Part shown: piece by piece, positions 47,683 to 55,939 of the stretch | Layout: every line of letters starts with the position of its first letter | Numbering within the stretch: the first letter of the stretch is position 1 | Assembly (NCBI RefSeq): GCF_040783535.2 | Contig: NZ_JBFONW020000003.1 | Span: forward strand, 124,001-188,000 | Length of the DNA stretch: 64,000 nucleotides | Reading direction: 5' to 3' | DNA from: Aestuariibius insulae | GTDB taxonomy: Bacteria > Pseudomonadota > Alphaproteobacteria > Rhodobacterales > Rhodobacteraceae | Translations under genes and position numbers: made by a program | The notes under the pieces: model-generated | Told to the model about the DNA's origin: nothing | Database searches by the model: none | The model's input: only the letters and a program-made list of their open reading frames with translations

Positions 47683-48854
47683 TTTGTGTCACCATTCAGC
47701 AGCATGTTGCCATCCGTGGTGTATGTGCAGTGGTGCTCCTGCTCCAAGTCCCGGTAAAAGCCGCGAAGTTTCTTCCACTTCACGACAGCAAGCACCGCGT
47801 TCAGCGCGTTTAAGTCAGCAACCTGAATATTCGAAGAATAGAGGTCCTTTTCCCCGCCCCCAGAAAAAGACACGCGGCCATTGTGAACGTGGTCCCGCAT
47901 GTCAGGCGTGCTCGTCGTTACGCGGAGAATGCCACCAAGTGAGCCTTCATCGAGTTCAAGACCCATGCCGACATCGATGAACGATGCGCCTATAGCTTCC
48001 AGTTTTTCGACAACTAGTCGCTTTTCTTCGCCAGCATCCATCGACAGAAAAGCAAATGTTACGCCGTCGAGCTTGTCCAAATTGGTTGCGCTCATGGCTT
48101 CGTCGCAGGCGATGATGCCACAGTGCATCTTGGAATAGGTTGCTTCAAAGTAGTCAACTTTTTTGGATACCTCCCGTAACTCCTCAATGGATGCGGCTCC
48201 AGGCGCACGAAATGCGTTGTGCTGAAGAAACTCATCTGAATCGAACAACCTGATCTCAGAGACCGGGGTTTTCGCAACCAAGTCCAAAACGTAACCGCCC
48301 GTTCCTCCTAAACCAACAATCGCAACGACATCAGACTTCAGAAGATCGGACAGCGCGCCGATACCAACCCGATCAGAAGCAGTTTCAGTGTAGTTGAAAA
48401 TGCTTTCTTCTTCCGCTTCCGGTTCTTTCATCGTTCTTGGGGTGGCGTGACCATCCACAACCTCTGCAGGACCGGAGAGAATTGCCGCATATGTGGTCAT
48501 CTTGTGAAAATAGTCGACATACCCGCCCTCTGGTTTGCTTGAGAATGAGTGCTTCGCAGCCAGACCGTTCCCGAGGTCAGTGTAACGGCTCTGATGCCGG
48601 ATTGGTTCGATCGGGCGACCATCTGCCGTACAAGGAAACTCACCATCAAAGTGAATGACATGTGTGTCTGGCCGGCGGGTCTGATCCCCAGCCAATGTCA
48701 GACTGGAGATCAGTGTGCCGCTGCGAACCTCACGGCTCTTGTCGACATACGGGACATTGCGCATCACAAGAAAACCGCCCACAACTTGCACGAGGTAACC
48801 TTCATTTCGCAGGCGCTTGAGATCGTCATTAAGACTGAACAGTGCGTGTGACAT
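47679..48854 (-). CDS. ThiF/E1-like adenylyltransferase with N-terminal E2-like region
   Basis: A 391-residue protein. The E1 Rossmann domain starts about residue 175 with VVAIVGLGGTGGYVLDLVA, then the acidic ATP/Mg site LFDSDEFLQHNAFR. TFAFLSMDAGEEKRLVVEKL and SFIDVGMGLELDEGSLGG follow. The N-terminal ~150 residues (FSLNDDLKRLRNEGYLVQVV through GGYVDYFHKMTTYAAILSG) resemble the prokaryotic E2-like domains found with multi-ubiquitin proteins; Cys75 in FPCTADG is a candidate thioester site, by inference. ATG 48854 is preferred over the longer frame and overlaps the multi-ubiquitin gene by 26 bases. It probably adenylates the C-terminus of the multi-ubiquitin product. Confidence 0.8.
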   Translation of the reverse strand: MSHALFSLNDDLKRLRNEGYLVQVVGGFLVMRNVPYVDKSREVRSGTLISSLTLAGDQTRRPDTHVIHFDGEFPCTADGRPIEPIRHQSRYTDLGNGLAAKHSFSSKPEGGYVDYFHKMTTYAAILSGPAEVVDGHATPRTMKEPEAEEESIFNYTETASDRVGIGALSDLLKSDVVAIVGLGGTGGYVLDLVAKTPVSEIRLFDSDEFLQHNAFRAPGAASIEELREVSKKVDYFEATYSKMHCGIIACDEAMSATNLDKLDGVTFAFLSMDAGEEKRLVVEKLEAIGASFIDVGMGLELDEGSLGGILRVTTSTPDMRDHVHNGRVSFSGGGEKDLYSSNIQVADLNALNAVLAVVKWKKLRGFYRDLEQEHHCTYTTDGNMLLNGDTK

Positions 48855-49584
48855 TGAATACAGTCCCCTTCTTTTTGATTTTAACAAAACCACCCGCAGC
48901 AAGTTCACCCGCGTGTGGCTTCGAAGCGGCGTGCCGGAACGTCATCGAAAAAATGACATTCGGGTCGTGCGCGCCGGGAAAAGCAAGTTTCACAACTTCT
49001 TCAAAAGTCACGTGACGGTCTTCGACCTCACGGGGGCGCGAGTTTATGACAATGATGCAAGTCGCATCAGGGCGCGGCGCAGTGATGAACCGTTCGATCC
49101 CAGGCTCGTTCAAATCCATCAAATCATCTGGTTCCACGAGCTGATCTGTCCCACCCCGTTTTTGGAGGAAAACAGCCTCGTCATCGTCAACCTCGGCAAG
49201 CTTGTAGAGCGCAGCTCCGGCGATGGCGGGCTTGCCCCACTCGATCTGTCGATTATCAAGGGTCAGTTTGTAATCGCGATCCGTCTGGAACGCGACAAAC
49301 CGCTCAGCACCCCGCGCCCGAAGGTCGAAAGGTTCATCAAGCCGGATATCCTCGAAATCACCGGAGGCGAGTATGGCAAACAGACTGAAATTGTCATTCG
49401 GATTGCACCCCGCTGCGGCGAGAATCTGCCGGCCAAGGGGAATGGGATCCGGAACTTCCAATTTCCGGAATTTCAGGCCGTCGACCGCGAAGCGGATACG
49501 ATAGGCCCGCGCCTTGCGCAGCGGGCGATCTTCGCGCAGTGCATCAGAAAGATCGTCATGATCAGGAATGTCGTCAAGAGTCAT
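48829..49584 (-). CDS. Multi-ubiquitin (three beta-grasp domains) protein
   Basis: A 251-residue protein with three tandem ubiquitin-like beta-grasp units, each beginning with a strand and hairpin: YRIRFAVDGLKFRKLEVPDP, YKLTLDNRQIEWGKPAIAG and IIVINSRPREVEDRHVTFEE. The units are about 70 residues long, matching the bacterial multi-ubiquitin family that is encoded with E1/E2-like enzymes. The C-terminus ends FNVTRTVQS without a terminal Gly-Gly, so processing or a different activation residue would be required. ATG 49584 is chosen because AAGGA lies upstream and it clears the previous stop; 49617 is an alternative. It should be the modifier of the conjugation system. Confidence 0.82.
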   Translation of the reverse strand: MTLDDIPDHDDLSDALREDRPLRKARAYRIRFAVDGLKFRKLEVPDPIPLGRQILAAAGCNPNDNFSLFAILASGDFEDIRLDEPFDLRARGAERFVAFQTDRDYKLTLDNRQIEWGKPAIAGAALYKLAEVDDDEAVFLQKRGGTDQLVEPDDLMDLNEPGIERFITAPRPDATCIIVINSRPREVEDRHVTFEEVVKLAFPGAHDPNVIFSMTFRHAASKPHAGELAAGGFVKIKKKGTVFNVTRTVQS

Positions 49585-49597
49585 CTTGTTTTGGTCC

Positions 49598-52500
49598 TTA
49601 GCTTTTGCCGGACCCATGCCCGGCTTCTAAGGGTTCAATCGAAGTGACTTTCCGCGACCGGTAAATATAGTCGAATTTTTTTCCTAATGTGCCGTCAGGT
49701 GTGGGGCCGCACACGAAAAAAGCAGGGCATCCAGGGCAAACCCGCGCCGATGGCTTGGCAGGAAAGCGCCCGGAACGAATATCTTGAAGATGATTAGTCA
49801 GTTTGTCGCGACGGGTTCCCAACTTTTTTTCAGTCATGTCCATCGGCCGGGTTGTTTCGTCAGATAAATGAAGAAACTCAATGTGAGCTCCTGGAAATGC
49901 CTGCCGGGCTGCCAGCAAGAACGCCGCAGTTCCGACATCATCTGTTTCCGACTTTCGAAAATGACCAGTCTGAACCTTCCTTACTGCGCGACTTCCGTCT
50001 GCTCTCAAAAGGATATCGTCAGGCTCAATTACGAGCTCCTCATTTCCCAGTTGAACCTTCACGGCTGTCGTCGTCTCGGGGGTGTGATCACCGCGCGTCG
50101 AGAGGAAAAACGAAATCATCGCAACCGCATAATCCGTGTACTCTCGAACATACCCATTCTCTGAAAGGTTGTGGATCGAAAAAGCCTTCGCGACCAGTCC
50201 TCGAAGGTCAGCATCAGATGACACTATGGCGGTGCCTGCGATCACCTCTTTCACAACAACCCGCACGGCTTCGTGCATTTGCATGAACGGTGTAGCAGTG
50301 CGGCGCCCACCCACCTGCAAAACATGCGTATAAAAAAACCGTCGCGGACAGCGTTCGTAAAGCGAAAGCTGTGCACCGCTGAAACGGACACGCCCACTGA
50401 CCTGAAGCAAGACATCGGCCATCTCTGGGGCGGCAGGCAACTTGCCTTCGGGTTGCACGGCCTCATGATCAATTCTGCTTCCAAGCCGATCAAGGAAGCT
50501 GGATAGATTTCGCTTGCTGCCGTTTGACTTCTGTGTCGGCGCATAAATTAGAAGCCTGTCGCGTGCCCGAGACATAGCAACGTAAAAGAGGCACTCTTGC
50601 TCTTCGGCTTGGCCGGATCGAAACGCCTCCAAAGCACTTTCTGTCGTCCCTTCCACCATACCATCCGGTGGCGGACAGGGTGGAGGCGGAGGCTTCCTTG
50701 GGATCGTATCTGCATTCAAGCCCGGCAAATGAACTGTCTCAAATTCGAGGCCTTTGGCCCCATGAATAGTCATCAACCGGACCGCATCGATACCTTGGGC
50801 AGCCAACGGCAATTGTCTTAGGTCACGATCATCGCCCAGACGAACCAATCTACGTACTCGATCCAGCAGCCGCTTGATGGGTCGGCCTTGTCCTGTTGGC
50901 TGACTTCTCAGAAAGTTCAGAAACTGCCAAATGGCAATTCCCTGTGTACGGTGACAGATTACCTCAGAATTACTCAAACGCGCAGCAAGCCTAGTGCGGT
51001 CCAACAATAGGTGCGCAATCACCGACCATGGTTCCGATGTATCATCGAAACCATCGAATGCAGCTTTGAGATTGGCCAAACTCGATTGGCCGCGTTTCGA
51101 CAGAGAGGTTATCAAATTGGTATTTTCTAGCCAGTTCTTAGGGCTGCTGTCCGAAGACCGCAGGTGCTGGTAGATTTTGCCCACATCATCGATTGGCATT
51201 TTAAAATCATCAATACAAGCGACCCGGACCAACCCCATTGCCCTCTTGTCGCTCAGAATAGTGAGCAATGACATAAGATCTTTGATTTCTGGGCGTTCGA
51301 ACAAGCTTCCCAAAAACAAAACCGGCACACCGAGACGCTCGAGGTTCTGTCCGATTTCCGAGAGCTTTTCATTGCCAGTACACAGCACCGCCTGCTCACG
51401 AAAAACGCAACCTTCACGATGGCGCTCTTGGATAGCCTCAGCGATGGCGACGATCTGGTCCGGAGCTTGTGCGACCTTACGCACCGCCGGACGAAAACCA
51501 CCCGATCCGCGCACCGCCTCAAGACCGCTATCAGTATCTCCTACAATCATGTCGGTCGCAAAATGGGAGAAGGTATCTACGATCTCTTCCACCGATCTGT
51601 AGTTCTTCTTCAAGCGACCCCGTTCGCCGTCTGGAAAATCTCTGGCCCCAAAACGCGCCATGTTAAATGATGATGCGCCTCTGAATCGATAAATCGACTG
51701 CTTTGCATCGCCAACGGCCCACAAGTTGCGGCCATCGGGACTCAATGCTGCGAGAAGACGGACACTACTCCGATTCACATCCTGATACTCATCGACCAAG
51801 ATGTGGTCGTACTGGGATCGAAGATGCTCACAAATGTCAGGACGGCTCTCCACCAGTCGAACAGGCATGGAAACAAGGTCGCCAAAATCGACGCAGTGAG
51901 CGTCAGTTTTTAGCCGTTCATATGCCTCATAAGTGCGGGCCACTTCCAGAGCCTTCGCCGCAGCAATTTTTTGGTTCTCAGTTTCCGCGGATGTGGCCAT
52001 TGCCTCTGCCAAGCTGGCGTAGCGCAGCGGATCTACCACTTCGTCCTTGGCCCTGGAAATCGCCTGAAGAATATCGGAAATGATCTGTGTAGGATCATAA
52101 AGGTCCCGATAATGAGCGAGGTCAAGCCGCGGAAATTCTTCCTCAAGTAATTCGACCGCCTCAATCCTATCCATCATTCGCGGGTCTGTCGGAAGACCAA
52201 GTTCGCCATGGAACCGTCGGATAATGTCTAGGCCAAAAGCATGAAACGTTCCGATCCACATCGCTGTCGCCGCCGAACTGTGCTTGCGCGCAATTCGATC
52301 CGCCATTTCGCCTGCCGCCTTATTTGAAAACGTCAGCAACAAGATGCGACGCGGATCGACGCCTTCTTCTAAGAGTGCATCAACGCGCGCCACGAGCGTT
52401 TGTGTCTTTCCCGTTCCAGGCCCCGCTTCCAAAAGATAGGCATTCCCCCGGTGTGCCGCAGCTGTCGCCTGAAGAGCGTTAGGAGTCCGCTCCACTGATT

Positions 52501-53125
52501 CAACCTCAACCTCGGGAACAACTTCGGGTAGGAGCAAAGCGTCGAACAGTTGTTGGGCGACGACGTCGAATGGTGCATCGAACCGTTGAGCAATTTCTGA
52601 CGCACTCAATTCCAATTCAACATGCAAGTTTTTGACAATAGCGCGTGGGAGAAGGAATTCGCGGGCGAAGAGGTCCATTTGAACTTCGCGACGTTGCCTG
52701 CGTCCGTAGTCAACGACACGTTCCATTCCAATTGGAGATGGCTCCGCAGGGCGCGCAGGGTCAACTTCGCTTGTCGGTTCACCTTCCACCCCGTCGCCAA
52801 GTTCCAAATGCCCAATCTCGTGAGCGACCAGAAAAGCCTTGTCGAACGTGGTCCCCGTATTCTCATGCAAGACCAATCGATCCGCATGTATGACTGTTGC
52901 CCGGCTACCTTCGAGCAGCGGAGAGCTAGCCGAGGTTTCTTCAACATCAAATCCGCGGCTATTGGCTTCGGCGATCGCGAACTCATAGAGTCGCGCTGGA
53001 TCGTGCCCATTTGAAACAGCGCTCTGGTGCAGTTGAGCTGCAACTTGTCTTGCGAGTTCTACGCCGTCCACGTCAGTCGCCCGGATCCATAATCTCTGCG
53101 CGCCGAGCATCTGGCACACCAGCAT
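49598..53125 (-). CDS. IrrE/ImmA-like peptidase fused to UvrD-type helicase and RecB-like nuclease domain
   Basis: A 1175-residue fusion. Residues ~20-200 are an IrrE/ImmA zinc peptidase: VAHEIGHLELGD (His102-His106) and a likely third ligand Glu147 in EVQMDLFAREFLLPR. A UvrD/PcrA SF1A helicase follows with Walker A EAGPGTGKTQ (235-241), ILVDEYQDVN, GDAKQSIYRFRGA, MTIHGAKGLEF and YVAMSRARDRLL. The C-terminal ~250 residues keep the Cas4/AddB-like iron-sulfur pattern, ERCPRRFF (about 924) and CPGCPAFFVC (about 1128). Where a RecB-family nuclease has D-x-K, this has VRKVQTG, so the nuclease may be inactive. ATG 53125 overlaps the upstream gene by 53 bases; ATG 53110 and GTG 53071 are alternatives. 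Confidence 0.85.
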   Translation of the reverse strand: MLVCQMLGAQRLWIRATDVDGVELARQVAAQLHQSAVSNGHDPARLYEFAIAEANSRGFDVEETSASSPLLEGSRATVIHADRLVLHENTGTTFDKAFLVAHEIGHLELGDGVEGEPTSEVDPARPAEPSPIGMERVVDYGRRQRREVQMDLFAREFLLPRAIVKNLHVELELSASEIAQRFDAPFDVVAQQLFDALLLPEVVPEVEVESVERTPNALQATAAAHRGNAYLLEAGPGTGKTQTLVARVDALLEEGVDPRRILLLTFSNKAAGEMADRIARKHSSAATAMWIGTFHAFGLDIIRRFHGELGLPTDPRMMDRIEAVELLEEEFPRLDLAHYRDLYDPTQIISDILQAISRAKDEVVDPLRYASLAEAMATSAETENQKIAAAKALEVARTYEAYERLKTDAHCVDFGDLVSMPVRLVESRPDICEHLRSQYDHILVDEYQDVNRSSVRLLAALSPDGRNLWAVGDAKQSIYRFRGASSFNMARFGARDFPDGERGRLKKNYRSVEEIVDTFSHFATDMIVGDTDSGLEAVRGSGGFRPAVRKVAQAPDQIVAIAEAIQERHREGCVFREQAVLCTGNEKLSEIGQNLERLGVPVLFLGSLFERPEIKDLMSLLTILSDKRAMGLVRVACIDDFKMPIDDVGKIYQHLRSSDSSPKNWLENTNLITSLSKRGQSSLANLKAAFDGFDDTSEPWSVIAHLLLDRTRLAARLSNSEVICHRTQGIAIWQFLNFLRSQPTGQGRPIKRLLDRVRRLVRLGDDRDLRQLPLAAQGIDAVRLMTIHGAKGLEFETVHLPGLNADTIPRKPPPPPCPPPDGMVEGTTESALEAFRSGQAEEQECLFYVAMSRARDRLLIYAPTQKSNGSKRNLSSFLDRLGSRIDHEAVQPEGKLPAAPEMADVLLQVSGRVRFSGAQLSLYERCPRRFFYTHVLQVGGRRTATPFMQMHEAVRVVVKEVIAGTAIVSSDADLRGLVAKAFSIHNLSENGYVREYTDYAVAMISFFLSTRGDHTPETTTAVKVQLGNEELVIEPDDILLRADGSRAVRKVQTGHFRKSETDDVGTAAFLLAARQAFPGAHIEFLHLSDETTRPMDMTEKKLGTRRDKLTNHLQDIRSGRFPAKPSARVCPGCPAFFVCGPTPDGTLGKKFDYIYRSRKVTSIEPLEAGHGSGKS

Positions 53126-53654
53126 CGATTAGGAGTTGCTCAAAAGAAACTCTGTTCGCTATCTGCGGCTTCCCATCCGATTTATAGCTGCGAGCGAGTC
53201 CTGAGTCAGATGAAACTGACAGACTTTGGGTGAGGACCGCAACCGTCAGCTGAATGGTGTCTGCAAATTTCGAAAGGAAAGGGCCGGGAACTGTCTCGAC
53301 ATCAACGCGTCGTTCTTTGAATGCTGTGACGACCTGCCTTGGAACATCAAGCGTTTTTGCTAGATGCCGCGATTGATCGACAGATAAGACCGCCAGCGGA
53401 TCTGTCGCGGCTTTCGTTTCCAATGGGGCAAACCCTCGCCAAGCATCATCGATGAGTCGACTTTCGGACGCCGTGAGCGGTCCAAGATCGCTCTCAGAAC
53501 TTCGTGAGAGCTCTCTCGCCAGGTCGATCAACTCATTGGCATATTCCGGATAGTCTTGCAGATATCGCTCAAACGTCGACCGATCATGTTGAGGTTCGAC
53601 GGCCAATGCATCAAGCACATCTTCCATAGATGGTCGGTTTTTGCCGACGCTCAC
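53073..53654 (-). CDS. XRE-like regulator, candidate IrrE target
   Basis: A 193-residue helical protein. A DNA-binding-like helix-turn-helix is seen in QSRHLAKTLDVPRQVVTAF followed by KERRVDVETVPGPFLSKFA, the layout of XRE-type regulators paired with IrrE/ImmA peptidases. The C-terminal segment VSFEQLLIDAGVPDARRAEIM resembles the exposed tail of such proteins. Its ATG overlaps the sigma-like gene stop by 4 bases, and its 3' end overlaps the peptidase-helicase fusion. As in ImmR/ImmA and DdrO/IrrE pairs, cleavage by the neighbour could lift its control; this is inferred, not shown. Confidence 0.65.
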   Translation of the reverse strand: MSVGKNRPSMEDVLDALAVEPQHDRSTFERYLQDYPEYANELIDLARELSRSSESDLGPLTASESRLIDDAWRGFAPLETKAATDPLAVLSVDQSRHLAKTLDVPRQVVTAFKERRVDVETVPGPFLSKFADTIQLTVAVLTQSLSVSSDSGLARSYKSDGKPQIANRVSFEQLLIDAGVPDARRAEIMDPGD

Positions 53655-54463
53655 TGGTTATCTCCACTCAGAGCTTCGCGCAACGCTGCGAAAGCCTTGT
53701 TGCGATGTGTCCTGATGGTCTTTTCCGACTTTCCTAGAGCCTTTGCGATTGTGAATGTGTCAGGGTCTTTTGAGTCTATCGGAATTCCTTCTCTTAGCAT
53801 CTGGATGATCCTCATTTGTTCTTTTGGTAAAGTGTCAATCGCCGCTTCCCACCGAGACCGGTAATCCGGATCGTCGATTTCTTGCGCTCCGGTCAGATCA
53901 AAACTTCCTGCGGCACGTTCGACTTCCTCGGAAAGCTCGCCTGTTTCCGTGTCATATTCGAGCGCTGCAGATCGGTTTTCCTCCCGCCAAGCCTGCTCTT
54001 GTGCGTCTCGCCGTAAGCTAGCCAAAGCTCCATCAAAGCGTACCTCAAAGTAATCCAGCTTGTCTGACTCGGATGTACGATCCAGAGACAATAGCTCCAC
54101 AAATCGGCCAAAAACTCTGTCGCGAATGGCTAGCTTTGTAAGCGAAGCGGTCTTACCCCCGCTGACACCTTCACGTGGAAGCGCTCTCAGCACCCTCTCA
54201 GCAAGAATCTTGAAAAGCCGCTCAAACCACGCTTCAGTGTTGTCTTCTCGGCTGTTCCGAATGAAATACACCAAGCATTCGCTTGGCACATAATGCGGAT
54301 CATTTCTCTTCGACACTGAGACACGCTCGATCAGCTCGATCAGCTCGTTCCGCGACACTGCAGTTAGCTCACTCAATCGCGCTTCAATTTTCGGATCGCG
54401 CGTGTAGAGTTCTCCTGTCAATCGTCGTTTGGTTAGCGGTCGGATCTCAATACTTGACTGCAA
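53651..54463 (-). CDS. Sigma-70-like transcription factor heading the ubiquitin-like operon
   Basis: A 270-residue protein. The C-terminal LPKEQMRIIQMLREGIPIDS followed by TFTIAKALGKSEKTIRTHRN is a sigma region 4 helix-turn-helix. The central RDRVFGRFVELLSLDRTSES and FEVRFDGALASLRRDA resemble sigma region 2. An acidic linker of about 50 residues separates them. The N-terminal ~70 residues are not recognised. As first gene of the six-gene operon it is likely its own activator or a sensor-controlled sigma factor. No separate anti-sigma gene is seen; the next gene could take that role. Confidence 0.72.
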   Translation of the reverse strand: MQSSIEIRPLTKRRLTGELYTRDPKIEARLSELTAVSRNELIELIERVSVSKRNDPHYVPSECLVYFIRNSREDNTEAWFERLFKILAERVLRALPREGVSGGKTASLTKLAIRDRVFGRFVELLSLDRTSESDKLDYFEVRFDGALASLRRDAQEQAWREENRSAALEYDTETGELSEEVERAAGSFDLTGAQEIDDPDYRSRWEAAIDTLPKEQMRIIQMLREGIPIDSKDPDTFTIAKALGKSEKTIRTHRNKAFAALREALSGDNQ

Positions 54464-54852
54464 TATCAGGAATTCCTTCGCCTTTGAAGTACTTGAGCGT
54501 CAAAGCGCAGGCCTAGACCCATGTACAAATTCACAGTTCATTTCCAACTGAGGTGGATAGCGTTCCTTCTTTAGAAGACATTTCGCTTTGCGCCTACCGT
54601 AATGCTGTAGATCATGAGTTGAAAGGCTAGTTTGCAGCGTACAAAACTATGAATGAAAATAATCGAACGGGCGGTCCGACTGGCGGCATCACAGCATCGT
54701 GGCGTACTGGTAAATGGCCGGTCTGTGCCGTCAACATTAGAGGCAAATTGCTTAGTGCTGCATGGTATGTGAAGCCCTGAAGTATCTGGTGTAGCACTGG
54801 CTTCTAATGCAGAAATACAGATGTGCTTCGCTACACTGAGGAAAGGCGCTAT
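54464..54852. other. Divergent regulatory region of the ubiquitin-like operon
   Basis: About 390 bases between the sigma-like gene and the divergent 264-residue gene. It must hold the operon promoter. I see AT-rich segments (54620-54680) but no clear paired box or hairpin. Confidence 0.4.
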
Positions 54853-55647
54853 ATGGATTTTGCAGGCCGATTACCTGACCAGTTCTCGCATGACTTGCTT
54901 GCTGGGAGCCTATTGGTGGCAAAAGAACCAATTAATCCAGTGCGACTGCATCTTGCGGCTGCCGGTTTGCGAGAATTGTTCGGGCATATCTTACACGCTG
55001 ACGCGCCTGATGATGAAGTGCGTGCATGCTCTTGGTTCGTGCAAGATCAGAATACTGAGACCGTAACACGGCGCCAGAAGGCGATTTACTCTACCCAGGG
55101 CGGATTGTCCGATGGGTTTGTCGAAGGGCTTGGTCTCGACGTTAAGGATCTGCACAAAACGGCAATCAAATCGATTCAAGTGCTAAACAAGGCAACGCAT
55201 GTCCGACCTGAGACACTTGTAAGCGACGAAGCGGCGATTGATGCTTTCGTCCAAGAGGCCCTCTCAGCTTTAGATGGTTTGTTGGTGTCATTTCAACAGG
55301 GCCGTGATGCTGTGAAGGAGGCATTGGTCGATGACGTATATGAGGCCATGTGGGACGCGCTTATCGAACAAACCTTTGACGAGATCGACATACTTGCAGG
55401 CAAGGGGTACGAAATCGATCCATGGATTGATGATCAGCAGATTGAGATCGAGGCCATCCGCGCAAACGTCGTTGTTGTTCGTTTTTCGGGCCTGGCACAC
55501 GTCACTTTGCACTATGGTCCAAAGCACGACGCGGCTGAGATCCCGCACGATTTTCCATTTTGGTTGAGGTTTGAGGCTCTTGTCGACGACCCGACCAAAC
55601 TTGGATTGGTGGACCACCATTTTGATGACACAGGATGGTACACCTAA
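54853..55647 (+). CDS. Hypothetical protein divergent from the ubiquitin-like operon
   Basis: A 264-residue cytosolic protein. ATG 54853 has GAGGAAAGG upstream and is preferred to the GTG at 54823. The N-terminal two thirds are helical, with HKTAIKSIQVLNKATHVRPE and EALSALDGLLVSFQQGRDAV. The last third is beta-rich (NVVVVRFSGLAHVTLHYGPK, HDFPFWLRFEAL). It vaguely recalls proteins named as pPIWI-associated nucleases in defence islands, but I see no clear catalytic motif, so I leave it unnamed. Composition is AT-richer than the helicase genes. It is not in an operon. Confidence 0.6.
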   Translation: MDFAGRLPDQFSHDLLAGSLLVAKEPINPVRLHLAAAGLRELFGHILHADAPDDEVRACSWFVQDQNTETVTRRQKAIYSTQGGLSDGFVEGLGLDVKDLHKTAIKSIQVLNKATHVRPETLVSDEAAIDAFVQEALSALDGLLVSFQQGRDAVKEALVDDVYEAMWDALIEQTFDEIDILAGKGYEIDPWIDDQQIEIEAIRANVVVVRFSGLAHVTLHYGPKHDAAEIPHDFPFWLRFEALVDDPTKLGLVDHHFDDTGWYT

Positions 55648-55939
55648 TCGACCCTATCAAATTCATCTCATGGCCGACGCAATTCAGCCGATACGCGGCA
55701 ATGTCCGCTATGCGGGCTGCGGGTGCAGCATCAGAATTGGATGGTTAATGTCTCTTATGGGCCGTTCTCGCAAGCTATATCGCAACGCGAAGCCATTGAT
55801 GCTGCGCCGCCAGTGAGGTCAGCAGCGAGCCCAGCACTCGCCAATACTGCGTGGCGCATGAATGTCCATACAGGCTCTTGCAGAACGAATACTGACTCCC
55901 ATGTTTGCGCTGTAACTTGGCAGAAAGACACCTCCCAGA

